DNA of 64,000 bases from Zygnema cylindricum (lineage: Eukaryota > Streptophyta > Zygnematophyceae > Zygnematales > Zygnemataceae). The notes under the pieces were generated by a model that saw only the letters and a program-made list of their open reading frames with translations, was not told the origin of the DNA and did not search any database. Shown here piece after piece: positions 1 through 9,900 of this stretch. The position numbers were made by a program, and so were the translations under genes. The stretch spans positions 1 to 64,000 of the forward strand of contig JBBHKE010002555.1 in the NCBI GenBank assembly GCA_037447655.1, read 5' to 3'. Positions within the stretch are counted from its first letter, which is position 1. Each line of letters opens with the position of its first letter.

Positions 1-54
1 TGTTTCCGCTAATTTATTTTAAACTAGAAAATACAAAAACTACTTATTTCAACA
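1..54 (-). repeat. Terminal scrap of a Copia-type LTR
   Basis: The first bases contain ctagaaaatac followed by a ...ttcaaca end. This is the terminal pattern that closes the other minus-oriented Copia LTRs here (for example at 25201 and 31693). Only the last part is inside the window, so family and length cannot be given. Confidence 0.4.
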
Positions 55-1000
55 TAACCCACTTTCAACTACAACCACTGCTTCTCAAGCACACAAGCTC
101 ACAATGTGACTTTACTTCTATACAACCTGGACTTCCGTGAGTTTGTAGCAAAAAGAATTAGAGAAACGACCAGCCAGCCGATAAGTTATGAAGCGGCAAA
201 GATGCCAAGTTTTATACAAACTCTGTGGGAGAGAGGGGACAACCTGGTGAATTCTCTAAAGACTAAACCTCTCTCACAACCCTTATCTACTAGAGTACGA
301 ACAAATCATATGACTATATAGTACAAAAAGGTAATATGATTGTGTCATTTTTGTATGGCCTGTGTACGACAAGGCTATTGGGTGGACGCTTGTCTTGTTT
401 TTACTCGTCCTTATGTTCCCCAAGATTTTCGCGTCCCAATGTCATCCAGCCACGTGGCGCCAAGTCATGTCTTGCCTGAAAAACGCCAAAGCGCCCATTT
501 TGGGATATCGGCGTCAGTATGTGTCGTCGGATCCAAAGCGGCTTTTAATGTTAGTCGTCGAAACAAATGTCCGGTTCATTTGTTTCGTGCGTGACGTGTT
601 CGTACCGAATGTGTAACTGATCTTTATGCCTTCTATGCGTAGTTCCGTTAAATGGACCAGATCCTCTAGAAAATGTTTAAATATAAATCACACCCTATGT
701 ACTCTAACGAACTTCTACGACAGACTGGTTAGAGCTGACGGCTAAGCCTCGCTCTGCTGGTCGAAGGTTTGAGTCCTACCAAAACTCAAGCTTTTGTTGA
801 GAGTGACTGATGTCACTCTTCAGTCTTGCTAATGGAGTTGAGGCAGCCATGGCTTGAGCACCCTCTCTTTTCTTTAGTGACCACAACAAGTATTAGGGAT
901 AGAGAGAGGAGGTGGAGGCAGACTGCCTGCGCTTTTTCTTTTCTTTTATACTAAGTTATTTAGACCTAAAAAATACTCTATAAATCTAGTGATTTCAACA
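55..1000 (-). repeat. Copia-type LTR, minus orientation, diverged solo or partial copy
   Basis: The layout follows the other minus-oriented LTRs: a stretch ending in a gagagagg tract near 230, a palindromic ATTTGTTTC block near 553-590, a T-arm-like ggtttgagtcc near 767, and the shared hairpin module at about 848-925. It closes with ctcta...tttcaaca at 1000. No primer-binding site or polypurine tract of an attached element was found next to it, so it may be a solo LTR. The left boundary is approximate. Several ORFs of 70-120 codons cross it; they recur only as LTR sequence and are not called genes. Confidence 0.6.
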
Positions 1001-1631
1001 CTGGCCGCCTGTCTTTCTCTTGCTAATTCCTTTGCGGTACTCTTTACTCCTATAACGGTTTCCGTGGCATCTCTTTCTCTCTCTTCCCCCTCTCGTACCT
1101 CTTCCCGTTTTATTTTTGGCCGACGTCGTTGATTACGTCGAGGTAGTGGAAGGTAGCGACGACAATACTGCAAGACACTACGGTGTCGCCTATATACTTT
1201 GCTGCTGCCGTTTATGGATATTAGTAAGACATGATGAAAAAAATGAAAAAGAAGAGGCAGCTGCACAAAAAGCTGAGAGAATACGGAAGTAAACCTGAAA
1301 AATGACATGTCTGGTTTTCACTTAATAGATGCGTTCAAAATATACTTACATAGTGTATTGTCCGTGACGGTATGAAGTCGTCGCTTCTCCAATCATTATG
1401 AAAATTCCAAAAATGTGACGACAAAAACGTATTTAGGATGTCACGCGGCTCACTGTTTAGTAAACTCCAATACAGGCAACGTCATTCAAAATATACTTAC
1501 AGAGTGAGTGGTCTACGGCACAAGAAAGTTGTCGCGTCCCTAATTTTTTTGATAATCCAACAGTGTGAGGACGAAACTGAATTAAAAAGTCACGCGGTTC
1601 AATGATTGCGCGATTCCAACAAATAGACAAT
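1001..1631. repeat. Unassigned spacer with a diverged ~150-bp tandem duplication
   Basis: No gene is supported. Two diverged direct copies begin at about 1335 and 1485, both starting tcaaaatatacttac and both containing a gtcacgcggttca-like block near their ends, so the period is about 150 bp. A 120-codon ORF on the minus strand (946-1308) crosses the LTR edge, is low-complexity and basic, and is not supported. This may be the sequence that flanked the insertion site of Gypsy G1. Confidence 0.4.
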
Positions 1632-1874
1632 TGTCGAGTGTGCTTGAGAAATATAAGATAAGGCCCACAGCCCACCTTAGTTGATGTGGGGGTCATGCAA
1701 ATGCCCCCCCCCCCGTGCGCGTGCTTACCATGATAGTGACCATGCCCATTTGTGCCACCAATTCCCCCAAGAAAATGCATGAAAAACAAATGAGGAAATG
1801 GAGCCCGCATGGGAATTGAAAGCGTGGGGAGGTTAAAAGATACCCTATCCCCCCCCTCTAAGGCTGATATCCAA
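1632..1874 (-). repeat. Gypsy G1 terminal segment B2 (outer copy)
   Basis: This is a second copy of the segment at 3034-3274, in the same orientation. On the minus strand it begins TTGGATATCAGCC and ends ACTCGACA. It lies outside the A2 segment, so the 3' end of G1 reads B1-A2-B2. Gypsy G2 shows the same arrangement at 48178-49925. The outer edge on the plus strand is at tgtc (1632-1635). Divergence between the two B copies is easily seen by eye, so the element is old. Confidence 0.7.
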
Positions 1875-3031
1875 ATTAGTGTTGGTCCGCTGGAAGTCTA
1901 AGAAAGAATCCCTCAAAACCCACTGTTCTGGTCCAAAAGATTCTCGTAGTTAACCCTCGCTGAAAAGCAACCGAAGCTCAAAAAGGACTACTAAAGAAAG
2001 AACAAAGGCACTTCCACGTAGAATAACGGAAAAATAAAAGAATAATAAGCTGTTCCAGAATTAACATTATCACCTTGCCCTAGACAAATATACATAAAGA
2101 TATGATTCAAAATAATAGCAAGCGAGCTTAACATACCCCCAAAAAAATGTTGACAACAAGAGGAAACGAAATCTCTATAGAAGACACCAAAATAGGTAAT
2201 ATCCTCCTTAAATCCTCGGTTTCCGCAACCCGGAACCGGCAAGACCCATGTCGGTATCAAACAACCACAAGTCATTAATCGCCCAACAAGGAAAGATATT
2301 GCCAACTACCATACCAAACTACGACTTCCACAAAAGAAAAGCGCAAACCAAGATGGCAGTAGGGTCACAATTACATTACAAACAAAGGTTCTCCAAAAGA
2401 AGATTTGTTGGAATTTCTAAGATTTTTATCAAGAGACAGTACTAAAAAACAACCTGTCTCCTATGGCCCCAAGTGCCTTATACATCACAGTTTGTCCTAC
2501 TGTAGGGGCCAGAGTCAAAGCAATTCCAGAAACCAATCAACGACCAGCAATTGTTATCGTACTAACATAAGACAAAACAGTATGTACTACACTTAGGGCA
2601 AAAAGTTAGGCGACTCGCTCCGGCTAGATTTGCAGTAAATGGTCCTCTAATGGTAAACTAATAGGTAACAAAGTCATGAATTGACGTGAAACCGCCTAAC
2701 TTTGACCCAACGTAATAAATACTCTGCCTGTCTGTTGGGCCTAAACTAACATCCTACTGACGGCTAACAGCCGAATCTATGTACCCCTCGGCTAGAGCTA
2801 CATAGAACAGATGCCATGTTATGGAGCCGCCACCGTTGCAACGGACTAACTCCGCCGTTCGACCTTCGTTTGAGGTGAACTAAATTGCGTTGTTCTCTTG
2901 GGTGAGAATATAAGGATCTGATCCTGCTGGTTGTCCTCCCCTTCCCCATACGCTGGGGTCCGTACAGGGTGAAATGAGGCCCCAAAAATCTTGGGAGTAG
3001 AAATGTGCATAGAATGCACATGAGCTTGACA
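1875..3031 (-). repeat. Gypsy G1 terminal segment A2
   Basis: On the minus strand it starts TGTCAAGCTCATG and runs about 1.16 kb to the junction with B2. It is homologous to G2 A1 (17666-17866 plus 23028-24011) and G2 A2 (48461-49637). Shared landmarks include a GGGGGTACAT block, the cacttagggcaaaaagtt block near 2590, and the reverse complement of the ggcaaggtgat block near 2075. It is strongly diverged from the G2 copies. Scattered ORFs within it are chance. Confidence 0.7.
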
Positions 3032-3033
3032 TT

Positions 3034-3274
3034 TGTCGAGTGTGCCTGCGAAATATAAGGTAAGGCCCACAACCCACCTTAGTTGATGTGGGGGTTCTAT
3101 AAATGCCCCCCCCCCGTGCGCGTGCTTCTCATGATAGTGACCATGCCCATTTCTGGCACCAAATCCCATGGGAAATGCATGCAAAATAAAAGAGAAAATG
3201 GAGCCCGCATGGGAGCTGCAAGCGTGGGGAGGTGAAAAGATACCTTATCCCCCCCCTCTACGGCTGATATCCCA
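3034..3274 (-). repeat. Gypsy G1 terminal segment B1
   Basis: It follows a polypurine tract (minus-strand AAGGGGGGGGAAAT, at 3275-3291), starts TGGGATATCAGCC and ends ACTCGACA, two bases before the A2 start TGTCAAGC. It corresponds to G2 48178-48458. The polypurine tract marks this as the start of the 3' LTR in the ordinary retroviral sense (LTR = B+A). The extra B after A is therefore unexpected. Confidence 0.7.
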
Positions 3275-3314
3275 ATTTCCCCCCCCCTTAGTCCACCCTG
3301 AGTAAGATATAATT

Positions 3315-4545
3315 TTACCCCCCCAATTCACAGTTCTCACAAAACCAAGGGCCTTGGGGTTGGGTGTGTGGTTCCCAAGAGGAGGGGATACATGTTTCAT
3401 GCCAACATTGGGTGCATCTATCACAAACCAAGATAGGGTCCGGTGAGGATGACGGCGTGCAGTCCGAGGAGCAGGAAGGAGGGTCGGTAAAGGAAGTTAG
3501 ATACAAGGTGGGTTCGTCTTCCAAGCCTCGAAGGTGGCAAGGTGCTACATTGATGTGATTCTCCTTGATTCTCCGGCCATCCTTTCCTTCCAAGGTAAGA
3601 ACTCCTTTATTGGAAACATCCACCACTTTTAAAATCACTCGCCCGGCAGAATTATCTAGCGTTTTCTTTTTCTGGTGCATCCGATGCACAAAGTCTCCGG
3701 GCATGAATCGACGTTGTCGAAGTACATAGTTCCCGCTCCTACGTTGAGAATACCATAACTCATCCGAATGCTGCGCTGCCTGTAAATTCCCCATGGTGAG
3801 AGGCATTTCCTGGTAGAACACTTTGGCTCTGTCAACGATCAATTTCTCCACTGTCTCCTGATTATCAATCAACGGGAGGACCACTGCTTAGGCCGAAGTA
3901 GCGCCGGGGAGGATGGGATATAGTCCAAATAAATAGAAGTTAGGGCTATAGGAATGGAGAGAGGCTTGCCGGCTGAACATGTATCCCATGGCGATCCACG
4001 ACACCCGCCTTTCCCACTCCCCCAAATCTTCTTTAACTGTATATTTTGGTAGTGACCGCTTCACTATTTGTTTTTACCTTTCGGCTAAACCATCAGTTTA
4101 GGGGTGGTCGCGAATGGTAAGTTGATGGTCGATGAGACATTTCTCTAAAAGGGTTGAGAATTCTCTGGCAAAATTCAGATCCTTGATATGTCAGAACCTC
4201 TGAAGGCGCTCCAAATTGTGACAACACACTTTGAAGCAAGGCATCAGGAATAGCTTTAGACTCCTTCCGGGGAAAAACCACCAATTCTATCCATTTTGAA
4301 AAATGTTCGATCATAACCAGAACGAAACGATTCCCTCGTCTGCTGGTTAGAAGAGGCCCGAAAAGATTCAAAGACCATCGATAAAACATCCCCCGGATGG
4401 GAAGAGAATAAAGATCGATTCCGCCCTTTTTGTTAAAAGTTGCTTTAACTCGATACCAGGAAGAGCAAGTTTTCACAATTCGGTTGACTTGAGTTCGCAA
4501 CCCGAGCCACCAATAAGATCCTGTGACCATAGAAGTGGTCCTTTT
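3315..4545 (-). pseudogene. Gypsy G1 integrase core and C-terminal PHD finger (3' part of pol)
   Basis: The integrase would insert element cDNA into the host genome. The core (4093-4545) has HFSKWIELV and a TYQGSEF motif where active relatives have TDQGSEF, so the second catalytic Asp is lost. The first Asp position reads Asn in SLNLFGPL (G2 has SFDLLGP). A frame break separates the core from the C-terminal block (3315-3884, 189 aa), which carries an SH3-like region (FMPGDFVHRM, RRIKENH) and then a PHD-type zinc finger: LVCDRCTQCWHETCIP ... WFCENC. Chromoviruses usually carry a chromodomain here. The domain continues across the B1 insertion at 13614. G2 has the degraded homologue at 47470-48164. 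Clearly a dead copy. Confidence 0.8.
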
Positions 4546-5859
4546 TGTTGTTCTTTGGTCTAAAATAGACCGCAGAAGCAACCCAAACTATCATGCAAAA
4601 AGCTAAGCAAAAATAGGTCGACGAACAATCATATGAAATGCATCCTCCATATGCGTACACAGACGCAACAAACAACATTTAGGGTTTCATGGAATAATCA
4701 ACATAAATAAACCCTATGACAACATCTAAGGTTTGATGGAATAATCGACATAAACAAACCCTAGGACAAATGCATAAACAATGCATATCAAACATATATA
4801 AAACAACATAAATAAATAATAACAAAAGAGTGCAATCTCACATAAACATAGATAAACAAAAGTATATCAATAAACATATTACTCAAATGCATGACCTAAT
4901 CGGCAACCCTAAAAGTTTACATCTTCGGTCCCCACTTTACTAACCAGCATTGATGATTAATTCCTAACAAAGCTCAAACCTATATACACACTTGTGAGTT
5001 GTCAATGAATCACTAAGTGTCAAAATAACCAACATACATTACGTAACTGTCAATAAGTCCTATTTAACCATAATAGACCATCACTAAGAATAAATTAATC
5101 TTAAGCGTACACTTGAAAGTCAAACAATCGTAAGCGTACACTTGTCTACAAGTACAACATCGTACACACACAAATTAAACTATCGAAAAATTGATCACTT
5201 AAATAAAAATGTCATAATCAATACTAAATTAATAATACACATAAGACAAAATAATGTTACTCCAAATATTTATACCGACGCGTCCGCAAAATACGTGTCA
5301 TAAGCGACAACTCGCTTAGTCACTCGTAGATAAATCCACGTAGTGAACCGACATCGTATATGTACGGTCCACCTAATTAACACGTCATCAAACAATACGA
5401 TCCCTTGGAAATATCGGCGGACGTCATCCGCCTTCCACGTGTACCACGAATCACTTGTCAAACAATCCGGAACGTCCAAAAATAAATATCGTGTGATTGA
5501 CGCGATTTCGCGTCACCACTACATAAAAATCTCGGCGACCTATATCCGCCGTCCGTCGCTCTTAATCGGCACCATTGATGTCGCGCCGCGTGGTCATAAA
5601 AAATCCACTTGTCGAAATAATATCGTACAGCCGAAATCATTTTCGTACCGCAAGCGCGTCCCTTGTAATAAATTTGCTTGTCGCATTTTGTTTCGTACGC
5701 CATGCGTACATTTTCACACTTCGAAAATTTCAAATCGGATCGCTTCGCGATCCGCCGTCCATTTACATTGCGCATTCTGCGCCACACAATTAGTCCTTCA
5801 CGTACATTTAATTTTCTTCGTACATTTACTCCCCCAATCCGCAAATCTATTTGAACCTC
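4546..5859 (-). repeat. B1 left LTR (first part)
   Basis: It starts TGTTGTTCTTTGG directly after the 5-bp duplication ctttt (4541-4545); the other copy of ctttt is at 13614-13618. It is homologous to the 1244-bp LTR of B2. It is interrupted by Copia A at 5860 and resumes at 12314-12402, ending TTTTCAAAAACAACA. It contains AAACCCTA telo-box-like motifs near 4682-4765 and many GTAC/GTACG motifs. No gene is present; ORFs around 5343-5870 are LTR sequence. Confidence 0.85.
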
Positions 5860-6910
5860 TGAAACTCTGAGACCTCCATAAGTCCTCAGAGTGGACAGCT
5901 TCCAAGAAGCCTCTAGGATAATCCTGACCCCTTTGTGTTTAAGCAAAAATAACTGCCACCCTGGCAGACAAAAACTCTGACCAACTTCACCCCTGTGAAG
6001 ACAAGACTCCCCTGAGTCGATAGCAAAAAGAATCTCTGAATTTGCTCCCCTGAGCAGTAAGTTATGGAGGGTCAAAGTTGACCTTTTGTACAGAAGCTCT
6101 CTGGGAGAGGGGGTCCTATCTTCTAATTTTTCTAAGTCCTATCTCTCTCACAGACTCTATCTACTGATGTACGGAACCAATCAGAATTGAGTTCCGTACG
6201 CAAAAGTACAGCTGCCGGTGTACTTTATGTACGGACATTGTACGACATGGCCAAAATGTCGACACATGTCAAATCCGGATTCGGTGCCATAATCTCCGGA
6301 GTTTCCACAATCCAACGGAATTTTGCCACGCGTCATCCGATGTGGCGATGGCCACAAACCGCCGAAATCTTCCTCCGCGATCTCGGCGCTAATCCCGGCC
6401 GTCCGATTAAATTCGTCTTTAATCGTGGCCGTAATAAATACATGCGCGGTATTTGTTTCATTTACGAAACAAATGCGCGGTACTGATTTATGTCCGTACC
6501 GTAAGTCGTACATTACATATTACTGGATCTATGTATCCCGTAATTAATTCTAGTTAAATGGTTTATCGCAATAATACATATCTAAATAATTATCAAACTA
6601 TATGCTACGTAGTAATACCTCTAGATGAAACGGCTAAGGCTGCCGGCTATTTCATGTCTGCCGGCCGGCAGGTACATGGTTCAAATCCTGCCGCCGGCAC
6701 ATACATTTTAATCAAATATATATAAACCCTAATATAAAATTCCCGTAAACCTCAGGATAGCCAAGGTAGCCATGGCTCTAGCTTCCTCTCCAATTTCTCA
6801 GTGACTGCGACAAGTTTGAGAGTTGGAGAGAGAAGTTAGAGATAGACTGCCTCGACTTCTATATTTCTTTTCAGACCTAGAAAATACTAATAAAACCATT
6901 AGTTTCTACA
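5860..6910 (-). repeat. Copia A 3' LTR (left)
   Basis: 1051 bp, TGAAACTCTGAG...GTTTCTACA on the plus strand. It is the same length as the right LTR, and I see about two differences by eye (6636 and 6641 versus their partners), so roughly 99.8 percent identity. It holds the palindrome at 6451-6474, a tRNA-like minihelix with B-box GGTTCAAATCC (6678-6688, acceptor-like arms 6641-6647 and 6693-6699), and the conserved hairpin at about 6777-6839. Confidence 0.93.
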
Positions 6911-6927
6911 CTCCCCTTATTTTCTAG
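6911..6927 (-). other. Copia A polypurine tract
   Basis: On the minus strand the sequence just before the 3' LTR reads CTAGAAAATAAGGGGAG, immediately before TGTAGAAAC. It is the expected primer site for plus-strand DNA synthesis. The stop codon of the polyprotein overlaps its start. The same AGAAAATAAGGGGGAG-type tract precedes the LTRs at 21835 and 53661. Confidence 0.8.
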
Positions 6928-9900
6928 TCAATCTTTAATTTCAGACCACACTTCTCCCTGCAAAAAATTAGTTTAGGGGAAGGCACAGGTTTGGTCATCA
7001 TATCCGCTACCATCTCACTATCTGGTCTGTACTCTAAACTGATTATTTTGTTTTCTACTTTCTCTCTAACAAAGCTGAGTCTGATGTCCATGTGTTTGGC
7101 TTTAAAATGGTGTTTAGGATTGGCAGAAATAGCGATTGCTGCCTGATTATCACAAAATATTTTCTGCACACCACTCTTAAGGTGACCAAGCTCACCGAGC
7201 AAAGACTTGACCCACATCAATTCTTTTACAGCAGAGCAAGAGGCCATATACTCAGCCTCCATGGTGGACTGAGCAATAACCTTTTGCTGTTTGCTACTCC
7301 AACAGCAAGCCCCATCACCCACATATAATACATATCCAGAAGTACATCTCCTCATCGGAGCATCACCATAACTGGCATCACTCCAAGTAGTGATGTCATT
7401 ATTCTCCCCACCCAAATGCAACCATAGATCTCTAGTTCCTACCAAGTATCTAAGGACTCTCTTAGCTGCCTCCCAATCCTTCTTAGTGGGAGCATTTAGA
7501 CTTCTACTCAGCACTCCTACAGCTGCAGCTAAATCCGGCCGGGTACAATTCATAAAATAGATTAGACTTCCCACTACTTGCCTGTAAGGAATAGTCTGCA
7601 TGAACTTCTGTTCTTCAGGAGATAATTCCTCGTCTAAGACTATGACTCCTTCTTCCTCACTCCCCTCACTTCCCTTCTTCAATTCCATTGGAGTTGTACA
7701 ACTATTAGCTTTATCCATTTGAAATTTTTCAAGCATGTTCCCTATTGCTTCCTTTTGAGTTAATCTTATAATTTTTCTTTTTCGGTCTCTCTCTACTTGA
7801 ATTCCCAAAATATATTTTGCTTCCCCCATATCCTTCATTTCAAATCTCCCCTTAAGATCGGTTTTCAGTTTATTAATTTTTTCCATTGATTTACTTAAAA
7901 CAAGCAAATCATCAACATAAATTGCAATAAATATAAAACCTTCCTCATCTTCGAAAACATAGATTGAGTGATCTGAGCTGATCCGAATATATCCTAGACC
8001 GGTAAGAAACTCATCAAGCTTCTTATTCCACTGTCGGGGCGCCTGTTTCAAACCATAAAGAGATTTAATCAGCCGGCATACCTTACTCTCCTCTCCTTCT
8101 TCCACAAACCCTTCGGGTTGTCGCATGAAGATCTCCTCTTCTAATTCTCCATGCAAAAAGGCTGTTTTGATGTCCATCTGGTGCACTTCCATGTCTTCCG
8201 CCGCTGCTAAACTGAGAAGTATGCGGACGGAGGGAAATCTGACCACCGGGGCAAAGGTTTCCTCGTAGTCAATTCCTTCCTTTTGTGTAAATCCCTTTGC
8301 CACTAATCTGGCCTTGTAGCGCTCGATTGTGTTATCTGGGTTCAGTTTTAGTTTGAAAACCCACTTACAACCGATTGGTTTTCGGTTAGGTGGACAGTCC
8401 ACCAGCTCCCAAGTATCGGCTGCCATGATTGAAGCCATCTCCTCATTGATGGCTGTCTTCCACCGGTTTCTTTCTGGACAAGTCATCGCCTCTCGATAAG
8501 TTTGAGGTTCATCTTGATGAGATAGTTTAGTTACCTTGTTATTAACCTGTTTTTCTTGCAGTCTTTTGCTGCTTCTCCTCCCTCCCTCAAAATCTGAGGC
8601 CGGAATAGATGGTTCTCGTGGATTCTTTCGAACAAACTCGGCTTCTCCCCTATCCCTTGATTCCGAATCAATTTCCACCACGTCTTCCGCTTCGAGTAGA
8701 GTTGTCACTGGAGTTTCCACAGCCGAGTCCTTTATGGTCTGATTTGTTCCTGCAAGAATGTCATCGTCTCTAAAACCTGGATAGTTAGGAAGCTCAAAGT
8801 CATCAGAATTTTCTGAGTCAAATCTGATTTTTACTGACTTTGTATATTTGAAGGGATCCACAGACTTTCCTTCATCCATAACTACTAGATGCTTTACTAA
8901 GATTATATCTTCTCTTTTTAGATCATAAACTCTATATCCTTTAACATCTTCATCATATCCTAATAAGTATCCCGGTTTTCCTTTAGGATCTAGCTTCCAA
9001 TTGGACCGATCAGTATCTAGACTGAATACTTGACTGCCGAAAACCTTTAAATGAGATAAATCTGGTTTCCGGCCTGTCCATCTCTCATAAGGTGTTTGAT
9101 CTTTTATAGCTGAAGTAAGAACTCTATTTTTGAGGTAATTAGCACAGTTCATTGCTTCTGCCCAAAACCTTTTTCCTATCTTCTTATCCGACAACATACT
9201 TCTAGCACTATCACTTAGTGTTCTATTTAACCTTTCAGCTACCCCATTCTGTTCCGGATTTTCTGGAACTGTCTTTTGGTGTTGAACCCCATCTTCCCTC
9301 AAAAAATCCTCAAACTGGTTAGAAGTATACTCTCCACCATTGTCACTCTTTACTCTCTTGATTGGAGTTTCATGGAGTTTTTCGCTCCATGCTTTATATT
9401 GTCTAAAACAATCCTCAGCCTCTGACTTGTTTTTCAAAAAATATACTCGGGAATACCGAGACCAATCATCAGTTATAGTCATCATAAATCTCTTCCCCCC
9501 TGGTGAGGGCACTCTAGCCGGTCCCCAAATATCTGTGTGTACTAGATCTAGAAGTTTTTCTCCCTTGTAGGTGGCTGTTTTTGGAAAGGGTAATCTGTGT
9601 GCTTTACCTTGAGCACACCCACTACAATCACTTATATCATCACTCTCACTGAACTGAATCCCTTCCACCACTCCCATCTTTTTCATCTCTCTTAACTTAT
9701 CTAGATTCACATGCCCAAGCCTCTTATGCCACATCATAATATCATGAACACCAGCATAATAAAGTTTCTTCGTTTCATTACTTAAGATCAGCCTAAACAT
9801 CCCATGGCTACCTTTCTCAGCAATGAAATAGACATCCTCCTCAAAACTAGCAGTAAAGACTCCTTCCCTAGTGCTAGTGAAAAAACCCTTATCATCTAAT

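Noticed and set aside
946-1308. 120-codon minus-strand ORF
   Set aside because: It crosses an LTR end, is low-complexity (Phe/Leu then Arg/Glu-rich) and has no recognisable domain or homologue in the window.
5458-6547. ORFs of 70-205 codons on both strands within Copia A and B1 LTR sequence
   Set aside because: The same ORFs recur in the partner LTR (11242-11950), and the longest one crosses the insertion boundary at 5860, so it cannot be a gene.
6641-6699. A tRNA gene suggested by GGTTCAAATCC
   Set aside because: Only acceptor-like and T-arm-like parts exist; D and anticodon arms and an A-box are missing, and the motif recurs in LTRs of several families.
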